A stretch of 64,000 nucleotides of DNA from CTSoil-043 sp963821235 (GCA_963821235.1 CAWGCS010000001.1:1240001-1304000); one strand, 5' to 3'; shown: positions 8,934-17,989, counted from the stretch's first letter. Notes: generated from the sequence alone by a model not told the origin. Translations and numbers: made by a program.

Positions 8934-10183
8934 CGGCCAGCTCCCTCGAGCACCGGAAGGTAGAGCGCCGCGAGTCGCGCGTACGCATGCGTGCGCTCAA
9001 CGAAGGCCCTGCCCCTGGCGCCCTTCGAGGCTCGCTCGCCCGGCGTGAGGGCCTTCACGGACCGGATGGCGGCTGCGAGCGCGACCGGGTTCTCGGGCTC
9101 GACCGTCAGCCCGCATCCGGCCTCCTGGACCGGATCGTTTGCCGCGGCAGCGGCCAGGATCACGGGTCGTGCCGCGGCCATGTAGTCGAAGACCTTGTTC
9201 GGTGAGATCCCAAACCGGTAGAGCGGGCTCCGCCGATAGCCGACATAGCACACGTCGAAGGCTCGCAGTGTCGCCGGGACGTCTGCCTTGGCGACCGGTC
9301 CGACGAAGACGACGTTCGGAAGGTCGATGGCCAGCGATCGGAGGTGCTCCTCCTCGGGACCCTGCCCGACGATGACGATCCCGATGTCCTCGTTGACGAG
9401 GAGCCGCGCGGCGTCGATGAGGGTCTCGAGCGCGTTCGCCGATCCCAGGGTCCCGGCGAACCCGACGTTGAACGCATGCACGGCAGCGGCGGCCTCGATC
9501 CGCGACGGGGGAGGGCCCGAGGCGTCCACGAGCGCGTCCGGGCTGACGCCGTTCGGGATCACCGTCAGCTTCGACGGTCTCATTCCGCGCGACTCCAGGT
9601 GAGACCGGGCAGCAGGAAGGACGGACACGACCTTGTCCGCCACGCGGTAGGCCCGCCGCTCGAGCCAGCCCATGAGCGCGATGAGCGGATGCCGGGTGGA
9701 CAGCCCGGCCAGCTCCTGGAGCGAGAGCGGCCAGATGTCCCGGACCTCGAAGATCAGTCGTGCCTTCCATCGGCGTGACCACCTCGCGGCGGGTGCGATA
9801 GGGAAGAGCGAGGGCGACGAGACGACGATCGCGTCGGGCGTTGGAAGCCGACGCGTCGGCAGCCGGTACAGTCGCAGCATGAACACGAGCATGTTGAGGA
9901 CGCGTGAGGCGCTGGCAGCCTGCCGGTACGTCGGGACCTTGACCCAGCAGTAGGTGAGGCCGCCGACATCCTCCACCGTGTACGTCGCACTCGTCGTCGG
10001 CTGGCGCGTGAACAGATGGGAGAAGGAGCCGGAGATGATCACGACCGTGTGGCCTAACGCGGCAATCTCGCGCCCGAGCTCGTAGTGGCGAAACTCCATC
10101 CCGTGGGCGGGCGAGCCCGCGTATTGGTTAACGAACCAGACCACGAGCGGGCGAGCGACGGTGGCGCCGTCACCGGGGTTCAT
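8930..10183 (-). CDS. GT4-family glycosyltransferase, WbuB-like
   Basis: This is a 417-residue GT-B glycosyltransferase. The N-terminus reads VVWFVNQYAGSPAHGMEFRH, very like the WbuB/WbuC group, which adds amino sugars such as FucNAc to lipid carriers. The donor domain includes FAGTLGSANALETLIDAA (about 275-292), GQGPEEEHLR and an SPNKVFDYMAAARPVI segment (about 350-365) with the family's P-x-K-x-x-[DE]-Y motif. The ATG sits in an ATGA overlap with the stop of the DUF4012 gene, and its stop overlaps the DegT start. Specificity is not predictable, but pairing with a sugar aminotransferase suggests an amino-sugar donor. Confidence 0.83.
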   Translation of the reverse strand: MNPGDGATVARPLVVWFVNQYAGSPAHGMEFRHYELGREIAALGHTVVIISGSFSHLFTRQPTTSATYTVEDVGGLTYCWVKVPTYRQAASASRVLNMLVFMLRLYRLPTRRLPTPDAIVVSSPSLFPIAPAARWSRRWKARLIFEVRDIWPLSLQELAGLSTRHPLIALMGWLERRAYRVADKVVSVLPAARSHLESRGMRPSKLTVIPNGVSPDALVDASGPPPSRIEAAAAVHAFNVGFAGTLGSANALETLIDAARLLVNEDIGIVIVGQGPEEEHLRSLAIDLPNVVFVGPVAKADVPATLRAFDVCYVGYRRSPLYRFGISPNKVFDYMAAARPVILAAAAANDPVQEAGCGLTVEPENPVALAAAIRSVKALTPGERASKGARGRAFVERTHAYARLAALYLPVLEGAGR

Positions 10184-12153
10184 TCGAGGTCCTGAGCGTA
10201 CTCCACGGCCACGACGATATCCCTGTCGAGCGTTGCGGACAGCGTCGCCTGCGCCCCGCGCACGACCAGCCCCGGGCTGGCCGCAGTGATCCGGGACCCC
10301 TCGGGCACCTGGATTGTGACCGTCAGCGGGCACGGCAGACTGCCCGACTGGTGCTGGATGGTGAGCCGGTAGGCCCCGCGGCCCGACCCGGTGACCGCTG
10401 CGTATGGGCTCGTCCAGACATGCCGAAGGGCGGTCGTTCCCGGCGGGATCTTGACGTAGGTCCCGATGACCGTTCGGCCGGCTTCCGTGCCGACCACGGC
10501 CGGGTTCGTCACCGGTGCGACCCCTCCCGCGGTCACCTCTTCGACGCGGCTGCGAAGCGGGACGAGAAGCCGGAAGTACATCCCCAGGATCTTGCCCCCC
10601 ACTCCCGTCATCGACCTGTACGGCGCCCCGTCGGGCGTGTCGACCCGGTTGTCCCAACTCGCAGCGAGCGTGTTCCGCGCGTTCCCGCTGGCGTCGAGCC
10701 GGACGTCCAAGGCGAGCGTCCGTGACGTCCACCAGTTGAGCTTCGTGGCCGGCGCCACGTTGCTCTCGACGGGGAAGACGTAGTCGCCGGGGTCTTGCCG
10801 GACCGCTCCGTCGAAACCGCTCCGAGTCACGAGCGCCTGGTCCGCCGGATCGCGGAACCATGCGAGGAGGAGGTGGCCCTGGCGGAATGCGTCTGCAGCG
10901 CCGATCACGCGACCCCATGCGCTCGGCGGAAGGGCGAGCAGCGAGGTGAGGAGACGGCTTGCGAACGCCGACAGGAATGCCTTCCGATTGGCGCCGGGAG
11001 TGGCCGGCGCGCGCGTCATCAGGAGGGACTTGAGTGTCGTCTCACCCGTAGCGATCGTGACCCCGTACGCGGGCACGTCAACCGGCCCGGTGATCTTGAG
11101 GAGCTCGTCGATCGTGTAGGTCGTGATCGCGAAGACGCCGTCGATGCGGGAGTCGCCAGACTCGTTCGTGTAGAGCCGGAGTGCGTCGCTCGCACTTGTC
11201 GGGAAATCCGGTGACCAGCCGGCATCCGCGAGCTGCCAGGGCTGCTTCGGGCCAAGGAGGTAGTCCGACAGCTCCTGGGGCGGCTCGATCCGCGGGTAGT
11301 CCCACGGGATGTCCAAGGGCTCCGTCGGCTGGAAGCGGTACTCGGTGATCTCGCCTCGATCGAACGCGACGATGCCGTACATCGAGATGAACCCGCCGGA
11401 TGGTTTGATCTCGGCTGGGTCCTGGGTCAGGACCAGGTAGCGCCGCGGCCCGTCCCAGCCGAGGATCGCCGGGAGTCGTTCGCTGGCGTCGACGTACGTG
11501 TCGAGGAGCGGGCCGTAGGTGTCGATCCGGGCGGTCATCGCGTCGCGGACGCTGGCGATCGGGCCGATGAGGCCATCCTGCACCCCGGCGAGCTCGCGGC
11601 GGGCGCTCGCCACGGACGCGGCGGCGCTCACGGCACGATCGCGGGACGTGGCCATCAGCTCCACCAGCTGGGCGAGCGTCGACGAGCCGCCGGGGTTGGC
11701 AGCCTGTGCTTCGCGGATCTCGACGAAGCGGCGGGCGATCGACAGGCCGTCGTCGACGGCGTCGAGGAGGTCCCCGGCGGCGGCGACGACCCCGTCGGCC
11801 CCGCGGACGTTGCCCGATGTCAACGGGAAGGCGCGGGCGACGGCGATGAGCGGGTCGCTCGCGAGGAGTCCCTCGAGGTGATCGAAGCGACCCCGGGCCG
11901 CGGCCAGGTCCGCGTCGACCGCGCCCATCGTGGTCCGGTCGATCCCCAGGCCTGCTTCGCGGACCTGGTCGACCATCGCCTCGAGATCGCCCCGCAGCGC
12001 ACGGGCCTCGTCGAGCGCCGGAAGGTACCGGAACACGAGAAGGGCGCCGCCGCCGACGATGACGACGACCGCAGCCAGCGCCAGGGCGCGGACCACCCCG
12101 CGACGGCTGATCCGGACCGGTCTCCGCGGAGGCGAGCCGGCGTCGGCCGTCAC
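10180..12153 (-). CDS. DUF4012-domain membrane-anchored extracytoplasmic protein
   Basis: This 657-residue protein has one N-terminal membrane helix (about residues 18-42) and a large outside domain. The segments GWSPDFPTSASDALRLY and IDGVFAITTYTIDELLKITG, and the outline around them, are characteristic of DUF4012 (PF13196), often found in glycan clusters of Gram-positives and Chloroflexota. Its function is unknown. The GTG start at 12153 is chosen because it overlaps the stop of the sortase-like gene (GTGA) and places the helix at the N-terminus; a longer in-frame reading upstream is antisense-like junk. Placement between the sortase-fold and glycosyltransferase genes suggests a role in surface glycan or protein display. 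Confidence 0.8.
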   Translation of the reverse strand: MTADAGSPPRRPVRISRRGVVRALALAAVVVIVGGGALLVFRYLPALDEARALRGDLEAMVDQVREAGLGIDRTTMGAVDADLAAARGRFDHLEGLLASDPLIAVARAFPLTSGNVRGADGVVAAAGDLLDAVDDGLSIARRFVEIREAQAANPGGSSTLAQLVELMATSRDRAVSAAASVASARRELAGVQDGLIGPIASVRDAMTARIDTYGPLLDTYVDASERLPAILGWDGPRRYLVLTQDPAEIKPSGGFISMYGIVAFDRGEITEYRFQPTEPLDIPWDYPRIEPPQELSDYLLGPKQPWQLADAGWSPDFPTSASDALRLYTNESGDSRIDGVFAITTYTIDELLKITGPVDVPAYGVTIATGETTLKSLLMTRAPATPGANRKAFLSAFASRLLTSLLALPPSAWGRVIGAADAFRQGHLLLAWFRDPADQALVTRSGFDGAVRQDPGDYVFPVESNVAPATKLNWWTSRTLALDVRLDASGNARNTLAASWDNRVDTPDGAPYRSMTGVGGKILGMYFRLLVPLRSRVEEVTAGGVAPVTNPAVVGTEAGRTVIGTYVKIPPGTTALRHVWTSPYAAVTGSGRGAYRLTIQHQSGSLPCPLTVTIQVPEGSRITAASPGLVVRGAQATLSATLDRDIVVAVEYAQDLE

Positions 12154-12830
12154 GGTGCTGGGAACGCGATCGCGATGAATCGCGGTGCCGTCGGGTAGTA
12201 CGACGTCGACGTCTGCACCGTCAGCTGCTCCGTGGGCGTCGGCGCGAGGTGCTCCACCGCGTCCCAGGGGACCTTGGGCAGGATCTTCGCCACGACGTAC
12301 GTTCGCGTCGTGCCGTCGACGAGGTCGAGCTCGATCCGGTCGCCCACGCGCGCGTTCCACAGGTTGATGAGCATCCCCTCGCGGGCGTGGCCATAGATGT
12401 AGATGTTGGAGCCCCCGTCCGGCCAGCCCGAGCCGGGGTAGTGGGCCGCCTTGCCGATGGGCGCGTCGATCCCGTCGCCCTCGATGATGGCGAGGTCGAT
12501 GTCCAGCCTAGCGATCCGGATGCGCGCGGCCGGGATTCCGGCCTCCGTGGTCGGGGCCTCGCTGGCCTGGGGACCTCCCGAGCCCTGGCCGGTCGCGGCC
12601 GGCGTCGGCGTGGCGGCCCCTGGGGAGGCCGGGGGAACGGTGACGAGGGGAAGGTCGGTGAATCCCGGCAGGCCTCCCGAGGCCCCCGGGGACGCGCTGG
12701 ACGCTGGCCCGCCGAGGGCCCCTCCCAGGCCGAGCGCGAGACCCGCGCCGATGGCGAGGACGATGACGACGACGAGGACGGCGGCGCGGCGCGAACCGCC
12801 CCCGCCGGGGCGCGGCGCGTGCTCCGTCAT
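12150..12830 (-). CDS. Sortase-fold protein lacking the catalytic cysteine
   Basis: This 226-residue protein has an N-terminal membrane helix (about 16-40), a Pro/Ser/Thr-rich spacer (about 43-98) and a sortase-like domain (about 100-226). The catalytic-type histidine is present in NIYIYGHAREGM (H148), and the conserved C-terminal arginine is in TAPRFIAIAF (R217). The usual T-L-x-T-C motif reads LTVQTS, with Ser208 where the cysteine should be, and the whole protein has no cysteine. It is therefore either inactive as a transpeptidase, a binding version of the fold, or uses serine. It is coupled by GTGA to the DUF4012 gene, and a protein with a sorting-signal-like tail lies just upstream. Confidence 0.72.
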   Translation of the reverse strand: MTEHAPRPGGGGSRRAAVLVVVIVLAIGAGLALGLGGALGGPASSASPGASGGLPGFTDLPLVTVPPASPGAATPTPAATGQGSGGPQASEAPTTEAGIPAARIRIARLDIDLAIIEGDGIDAPIGKAAHYPGSGWPDGGSNIYIYGHAREGMLINLWNARVGDRIELDLVDGTTRTYVVAKILPKVPWDAVEHLAPTPTEQLTVQTSTSYYPTAPRFIAIAFPAP

Positions 12831-12891
12831 CGCGAGGTGGGACGCGGCCCGGTCATCGCCTCGGCGACGGACGACCCGGCCGACCGCCCGC

Positions 12892-13413
12892 TCAGCGGCT
12901 GGTGGTGGCGAGGCGACGAAGCGTCAGGCCTCCGCTGACGGCGGCGACGAGCGTGACGATGAGCAGGATGCCGACCGGCGAGCCCTGCGGCGCCGTCTCT
13001 CCCGGAAGGGTCGAGGTGTTCGGCAGGCCGCCGCACGACTGGTCGATGACGGCCGCCGCGCTGACGTTGCCCGAGGTCGCGCGAATCCGTCGCGGGCCAC
13101 TCACGGCCGCGAGCGTCACCTTGGTGGTCGCCACGCCTTTCGCGTTGGTGAGGGTCGGCGTCTTCGTGATCTTGTCCGAGGCGGACTGCTTGGTCACGAA
13201 CGACCAGTCGACCGACGCTCCCTCGATCGGGGCGCCAGACGCGTCGACGATCGTGGCAGTCAGGGTCGCCGGCGCGGCGCACGCGACGGTCCCACGCACG
13301 GCGACGGTGACGATTCCCTCGACCTGGCCTGTGTAGGCGGATGCGGTCACGGCTCCCGTCAACAGGACGACGGCAGCCGAGAGACCAGCGATCCACCGGG
13401 TCCGGCGCTTCAT
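12892..13413 (-). CDS. Secreted Ig-like-domain protein with LPNTS sorting-signal-like tail
   Basis: This 173-residue protein starts at an ATG preceded by AAGGGGAG at good spacing. It has a signal peptide (about 1-26, ending TASA), a beta-sandwich domain with features of bacterial Ig-like (invasin/Big_1) folds (about 30-120, including VDASGAPIEGASVDW and TNAKGVATTKVTL), two cysteines (45 and 127), then LPNTS (130-134), a hydrophobic stretch (146-165) and an RR-containing tail. That order resembles an LPxTG cell-wall sorting signal with Ser for Gly. It is probably cotranscribed with the sortase-fold gene 61 bases downstream. A simple single-span membrane anchor is the alternative. Confidence 0.7.
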   Translation of the reverse strand: MKRRTRWIAGLSAAVVLLTGAVTASAYTGQVEGIVTVAVRGTVACAAPATLTATIVDASGAPIEGASVDWSFVTKQSASDKITKTPTLTNAKGVATTKVTLAAVSGPRRIRATSGNVSAAAVIDQSCGGLPNTSTLPGETAPQGSPVGILLIVTLVAAVSGGLTLRRLATTSR

Positions 13414-13456
13414 AATCGTGATCTCCCCTTGCCGCGGGTCCGCCGCTTGGCCACCC

Positions 13457-13487
13457 ACGCTACCCGCTGATCCACGAATAAGTCCAA
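13457..13487 (-). promoter_or_regulatory. Candidate promoter and inverted repeat in the 13414-13715 divergent gap
   Basis: Reading the minus strand, TTGGAC (13487-13482) and TAGCGT (13462-13457) are spaced 19 bases apart and lie about 45 bases before the Ig-like gene start. Just beyond, 13491-13512 is an imperfect inverted repeat (GTGCACCGAC / GTCGGCAC) that could be an operator. On the plus strand, the only promoter-like feature I see for the gene at 13716 is a TATCGT box near 13651. The rest of the 302-base gap shows nothing recognisable. Confidence 0.3.
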
Positions 13488-13715
13488 GCCGTGCACCGAC
13501 GTGTGTCGGCACCGCGACAGAGCGATCATACCGTCCCCGGACGAAGGGGGAAGTACCAAAGTCCCATCGCGACCACGGGTGTGTTGCACCGCCGCACCTG
13601 CGAGCCGGGCAGGCGTGCCGTACCGACGCCCTCGCCCGGGTCCGGGTGCCTGCTATCGTGCGTAGGGAGGCATCGGGCCGGTGAGAGCGACGCATGATGG
13701 GAGGCCCGTCGACAG

Positions 13716-14357
13716 GTGATCGATCCTTCGGCGCGAGTGCACGAGACGGCGGACATCGAGGCGGACGTCTCGATCGGACCTCGCACGAGCGTCTGGAACC
13801 GTGCCCAGGTGCGGACCGGCGCCCGCATCGGCGCGGAGTGCGTCATCGGGCGGGACGCCTTCATCGACGAGGGCGTCGAGATCGGCGATCGGGTCAAGAT
13901 CCAGAACGCGGCCCTCGTCTACCACGGCGTCACGGTGGAGGACGGCGTATTCATCGGGCCGAACGCGATCCTCACCAACGACCGCTTCCCCCGCGCGATC
14001 ACCCCGACAGGCGCCCTCGCCCGGGCCGACGACTGGGTCGTGAGCCCCATCCGCCTGCGTACCGGTGCCTCGATCGGCGCCGGGGCGGTCGTCGTCGCCG
14101 GTCGCGACGTCGGGCGGTTCGCGACGGTCGGTGCGGGAGCGGTCGTCACCCGGGACGTTCCCGATCACGCCCTCGTCGTGGGGAACCCCGCTCGCAGGAT
14201 CGGCTGGGTCTGCGCCTGCGGACAGCGCCTCGTCGACGCTGCCGGAAGGCCCGTGCCCGGAGGCGGATCCGGCCTGGCCGCCTGCCCGGCCTGCGGCGCG
14301 GGCTACCAGGTCACCGCAGATCGCTGTGTCGCCCGGGGCACGGAGGTGCCGGCATGA
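13716..14357 (+). CDS. UDP-3-amino-sugar N-acetyltransferase (WbpD/WlbB-like), left-handed beta-helix
   Basis: This 213-residue acyltransferase has a hexapeptide left-handed beta-helix over about residues 3-165 and a C-terminal Cys4 zinc-ribbon-like tail (CACGQRL and CPACGAGY). That combination is typical of the enzymes that acetylate UDP-3-amino-2-acetamido-uronic acid. The active-site region around NDRFPRA (about residue 88) fits the family. The GTG at 13716 gives an N-terminus (IDPSARVHETADI) matching the family start. The stop overlaps the next ATG, beginning a four-gene run matching wbpD-wbpE-wbpB-wbpA function. The pathway is inferred from this set of families. Confidence 0.82.
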   Translation: MIDPSARVHETADIEADVSIGPRTSVWNRAQVRTGARIGAECVIGRDAFIDEGVEIGDRVKIQNAALVYHGVTVEDGVFIGPNAILTNDRFPRAITPTGALARADDWVVSPIRLRTGASIGAGAVVVAGRDVGRFATVGAGAVVTRDVPDHALVVGNPARRIGWVCACGQRLVDAAGRPVPGGGSGLAACPACGAGYQVTADRCVARGTEVPA

Positions 14358-15469
14358 TCCCGCTCTCCAAGCCGGACATCGGACCCGCCGAGGAGGCCGC
14401 CGTCCTCGACGTCCTTCGCTCCGGCATGCTGGCCATGGGTCGGCGAACCGCCGAGTTCGAGGAGGCGTGGGCCGCCTACTGCGGCGTGAAGCACGCCATC
14501 CTCATGGCCAACGGCACGGTCGCCCTCGAGGCGATCCTCCGCGGCCTCGGGGTGGGACCCGGTGACGAGGTCCTGACCGTCAGCTTCAGCTTCAACGCGA
14601 CGGCCAGCGCCGTCCTCCAGGTCGGTGCTCGCCCGGTCTTCGTCGACGTCCGGGCCGACGACTACTGCATGGATCCCGACCGCGTCGAGGCGGCGCTGAC
14701 GCCGCGGACTCGCGCCATCCTGCCCGTCCACCTCTACGGCCTCATGGCCGACATGGGCCCCCTGGCGGCGATCGCCGAGCGGCACGGGATCCCGATCGTC
14801 GAGGACGCGGCCCAGGCCCACGGCGCGACCTGCCAGGGCCGGAGGGCCGGGCAGTTCGGCCCCGCCATGTTCAGCCTCTATGCGACGAAGAACCTGATGA
14901 CCGGCGAGGGCGGCTTCGCCACGACCGACGACGACGGGCTGGCGGATCGGATCCGCCTCCAGCGGAACCATGGGATGCGCGTCCGTTACCACCACGAGTC
15001 GCTCGGCACGAACCTCAAGCCGACCGACCTTGCCGCCGCGCTGGGCCTCGCCCAGCTGGCCCGCCTGGACGAGCGGACGGAGCAGCGCCGACGCCACGCG
15101 GCACGCCTGACCGAGGGCCTCCGAGGCTACCTGACCCCGCAGGTCCCCGAGGGGCGCGAGCACGTCTGGCACCAGTACACGATGCGCTTCCCGGGCGAGC
15201 GGGCCCGCGTCATCGACGGGCTGACCGAGCGCGGGATCGGGACGCTCATCTACTACCCGGTCCCGATCCACCGGCAGGCGTACCTCCAGGCCCTGGTGCC
15301 CGGCGCCGCCGACCTCGACCTCCCCGTGACCGACCGGCTGGCCGACGAGGTCCTCTCGGTCCCGGTCCGGCCGAACCTGTCGCCGGACGAGCTCGAGGCG
15401 GTAATCGCCGCGATCCGCGACGTCGCGACGCCAAGCCCGGTCGAGGCCTCCGCCGGAGGGGTCGCCTGA
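14354..15469 (+). CDS. DegT-family UDP-3-keto-sugar aminotransferase (WbpE-like)
   Basis: This 371-residue PLP enzyme begins MIPLSKPDIGPAEEAAVLDV, the classic start of the family. VEDAAQAHGA (149-158) carries the cofactor-ring aspartate, and FSLYATKNLMTGEGGF (173-188) carries the predicted Schiff-base lysine K179. In the pathway it would place an amino group on C3 of the 3-keto uronic acid made by the next gene product, before acetylation by the preceding one. The ATG lies in an ATGA overlap with the acetyltransferase stop, and TGATG joins it to the next gene. It is closer to the family norm than the DegT protein at 7767-8933. Confidence 0.85.
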   Translation: MIPLSKPDIGPAEEAAVLDVLRSGMLAMGRRTAEFEEAWAAYCGVKHAILMANGTVALEAILRGLGVGPGDEVLTVSFSFNATASAVLQVGARPVFVDVRADDYCMDPDRVEAALTPRTRAILPVHLYGLMADMGPLAAIAERHGIPIVEDAAQAHGATCQGRRAGQFGPAMFSLYATKNLMTGEGGFATTDDDGLADRIRLQRNHGMRVRYHHESLGTNLKPTDLAAALGLAQLARLDERTEQRRRHAARLTEGLRGYLTPQVPEGREHVWHQYTMRFPGERARVIDGLTERGIGTLIYYPVPIHRQAYLQALVPGAADLDLPVTDRLADEVLSVPVRPNLSPDELEAVIAAIRDVATPSPVEASAGGVA

Positions 15470-16497
15470 TGGCCGAGGCGCCGCTCCGCGTGGGACTCGC
15501 CGGCCTCGGGTCGATGGGGCGGAACCACCTCCGCCACCTCGCGTCGCGCGACGATTGCCGCCTGGCGGCCGTCGCGGACCCCGATCCCGCCGTGCTGGCC
15601 GACGCCATCGCCAGGACGGGTGCGGCAGGGTTCGCCGATCCGCTCGCCATGATCGCGGAGGCCACGCTCGACGCCATCGTGGTGGCGGCCCCGACGACGG
15701 CCCACGCCGCCCTCACCCTCGCCGCGATCGATCGGGGCCTGCCAGTGCTCGTCGAGAAGCCGCTGGCGGCGAACGTCGAGGAGGGGCTCGAGCTGGTCGG
15801 AGCCGCGCGGGTCCGGGGGGTGCCCCTCCAGGTCGGCCACGTCGAGCGCTTCAACCCGGCGGTCCTCGAGCTCGGGCGCCGCCTCGAGAAGGGCTGGGTC
15901 GGGACGCTGTACTCGATCGCCAGCCGCCGGGCCGGGCCGTTCCCCGCCCGGATCCGCGACGTGGGCGTGACGATCGACCTCGCCACCCATGACGCCGACA
16001 TCCTCTGCTGGGTCGCCGGGGAACGGCCGACGAGGCTCTACGCAGAGATCGCCCAGCGCGTGCACACCGGCCACGAGGACCTCCTCTTCGGGCTGCTCCA
16101 CTTCCCGTCCGGCGCCACCGGCATGCTCGACGTGAACTGGCTGACGCCCGCCAAGCGGCGCCAGCTCTCCGTCGTCGGCGAGGCGGGGATGTTCGAGCTC
16201 GACTACCTCACCCAGCGGCTGACCTTCACGAGCGCCGACGTGGGCAGCCCAACGATGATCGACGGCTACGCGACGACCTTCGAGGGGAACGTGGTCGTCC
16301 TGGACGTCGCCAGCCACGAGCCGCTGGCGGCGGAGCTCGACGCCTTCCTCGATGTCGCGCGCTCCGGCGGACGCCCGGTCGTCGACGGCGAGGACGGCCT
16401 GTGGGCCCTGGCCATCGCCTCCGGCCTCCTGCGGGCCGCGGCCGAGTCCCGGCCGATGGACCTTGCCGGGTTCGGGGAGCGGATCCCCGCCCGATGA
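15469..16497 (+). CDS. Gfo/Idh/MocA-family oxidoreductase (WbpB-like 3-dehydrogenase)
   Basis: This 342-residue protein has an N-terminal Rossmann domain (LRVGLAGLGSMGRNHLRHL, glycine motif at about 9-16) and the conserved VEKPLAANVEE segment (about 99-109), whose lysine is the usual Gfo/Idh/MocA catalytic residue. The C-terminal alpha/beta domain includes DLATHDADIL (about 170-179), the region of the conserved His and Asp. In this operon the expected reaction is NAD-dependent oxidation of C3 of a UDP-2-acetamido-uronic acid. It overlaps neighbours at both ends (TGATG and ATGA). The exact substrate is inferred from context only. Confidence 0.84.
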   Translation: MAEAPLRVGLAGLGSMGRNHLRHLASRDDCRLAAVADPDPAVLADAIARTGAAGFADPLAMIAEATLDAIVVAAPTTAHAALTLAAIDRGLPVLVEKPLAANVEEGLELVGAARVRGVPLQVGHVERFNPAVLELGRRLEKGWVGTLYSIASRRAGPFPARIRDVGVTIDLATHDADILCWVAGERPTRLYAEIAQRVHTGHEDLLFGLLHFPSGATGMLDVNWLTPAKRRQLSVVGEAGMFELDYLTQRLTFTSADVGSPTMIDGYATTFEGNVVVLDVASHEPLAAELDAFLDVARSGGRPVVDGEDGLWALAIASGLLRAAAESRPMDLAGFGERIPAR

Positions 16498-17972
16498 CGA
16501 TCACCAGCCGACCCACGCGGTCCGCGAGCGTCGTGGGCGGGACGATCTCGCTGCCGACCATCCCGTGCCAGCACGGCGTGGCGCGCGGCGCCTCGCCGTG
16601 GACCGGCGAGCCGGGCACGGCCGGCACGGTGACGGTCGTGGGAGCCGGCAAGATGGGCCTCCCGCTTGCCGCCCAGTTCGCCTCGCACGGCTGGTCGGTG
16701 ATCGCGGTCGACGTGAGCGCGGCGGTCGTGGCCACGATCAACGAGGGTCGCGCCCACGTGGTGGAGGAGCCGGATCTCGCCGAGCGGGTCGCGGAAGCCC
16801 ACGCCGCCGGGCGCCTGCGGGCGACGAGCGAAGGCGAGGCGGCGGCGCGCGAGTCCGACGTCGTCGTCCTCATCGTGCCGGTCATGCTCGACGAGCAGCG
16901 GCAGCCCGACTACCGGCAGATGGACGCCGCGGTCCGCACGATCGGCCCGGGCGTCCGCGCCGGGGCGACCGTGATCTTCGAGACGACGCTCCCCGTCGGC
17001 GACACCCGGAACCGCTACGCGCCGCTGCTCGAGGCGGCCGCCGGCCTGAGCGCGGAGGGCGACCTCTTCGTCGCGTTCTCGCCGGAGCGCCTCTTCAGCG
17101 GCGCGGTCTTCCGCAACCTCGCGACGTACCCCAAGCTCGTGGGCGGGCTCGGTCCGGCGTCGACGCAGCGAGCGGCGCAGTTCTACGCCTCCGTCCTCGA
17201 CGCGGAGGTCGTGGCCATGAGCTCGGCCGAGGCGGCGGAGCTCAGCAAGCTCGCCGACACGACGTATCGCGACCTCAACATCGCCTTCGCCAACGAGCTC
17301 GCCCGCTACGCCGACCGGATCGGGGTGGACGTCCTCGAGGTGATCCGGGCCGCGAACAGCCAGCCCTACAGCCACATCCACCAGCCCGGGCTGGGCGTGG
17401 GCGGGCACTGCATCCCCGTCTATCCCCACTTCCTGCTCGAACGGGCGCCCGAGATGGAGCTCGTGGACCTCGCCCGGCGGGTGAACGACGACCAGGTCGA
17501 GGTGGCCATCGGGGCGCTCCGCGGCGAGCTGGGGACGCTGGAAGGCGTGAGCGTGCTGGTGCTGGGGCTCACCTACCGGGAGGGCGTCAGGGAGCTGGCC
17601 TACTCGCGGGCGATCCCGCTCATCGGGGGCCTCGCCCGCGACGGTGCCCGCGTCTCGGCCTGGGATCCGCTGCTGTCGGCGGCGGAGGTCGAGGCCTGCG
17701 GGGCGGCGCCGTGGACGTGGGGCACGCCCAGCGACGCCCTGGCGATCGTCGTCCAGACGGCCGACCCGGCGTTCCGCGAGCTCGACCCGACCTGGTTCGC
17801 GGACCTCCAGGTCCTGCTCGACGGGCGGAATGGCCTGCAGGACGTCGCGTACCCGGACCGGGTACGGGTCCTCGGGATCGGCGTCCCGGCGCGCGGGCGG
17901 GGCCCGCGGGTGGGCCAGGCGGCCGACGGTGCCCGGCCGGACCGGCCGCCGCAGCACCCGCTGACCGGGTAG
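16494..17972 (+). CDS. UDP-N-acetyl-hexosamine 6-dehydrogenase (WbpA/WecC-like)
   Basis: This 492-residue nucleotide-sugar dehydrogenase oxidises C6 of UDP-HexNAc to the uronic acid. It has the N-terminal NAD-binding motif VVGAGKMGLPLA (about 47-58), a central SKLADTTYRDLNIAFANEL helix and the signature GVGGHCIPVYP with catalytic Cys near 306, then the C-terminal UDP-binding domain (VLVLGLTYREGVRE). The start at 16494 is in an ATGA overlap with the preceding gene but adds about 45 poorly conserved residues; a GTG at 16629 would begin directly at the NAD motif. The C-terminal 25 residues are low-complexity. It closes the four-gene run and is followed by an epimerase stub. Confidence 0.85.
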   Translation: MTITSRPTRSASVVGGTISLPTIPCQHGVARGASPWTGEPGTAGTVTVVGAGKMGLPLAAQFASHGWSVIAVDVSAAVVATINEGRAHVVEEPDLAERVAEAHAAGRLRATSEGEAAARESDVVVLIVPVMLDEQRQPDYRQMDAAVRTIGPGVRAGATVIFETTLPVGDTRNRYAPLLEAAAGLSAEGDLFVAFSPERLFSGAVFRNLATYPKLVGGLGPASTQRAAQFYASVLDAEVVAMSSAEAAELSKLADTTYRDLNIAFANELARYADRIGVDVLEVIRAANSQPYSHIHQPGLGVGGHCIPVYPHFLLERAPEMELVDLARRVNDDQVEVAIGALRGELGTLEGVSVLVLGLTYREGVRELAYSRAIPLIGGLARDGARVSAWDPLLSAAEVEACGAAPWTWGTPSDALAIVVQTADPAFRELDPTWFADLQVLLDGRNGLQDVAYPDRVRVLGIGVPARGRGPRVGQAADGARPDRPPQHPLTG

Positions 17973-17989
17973 GGGTGGGCGACGCGGGC

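Noticed and set aside
16266..17957. 563-codon minus-strand open frame across the UDP-sugar dehydrogenase
   Set aside because: The plus strand carries NAD-binding and catalytic Cys motifs in a coupled operon; the antisense frame has no recognisable motif.
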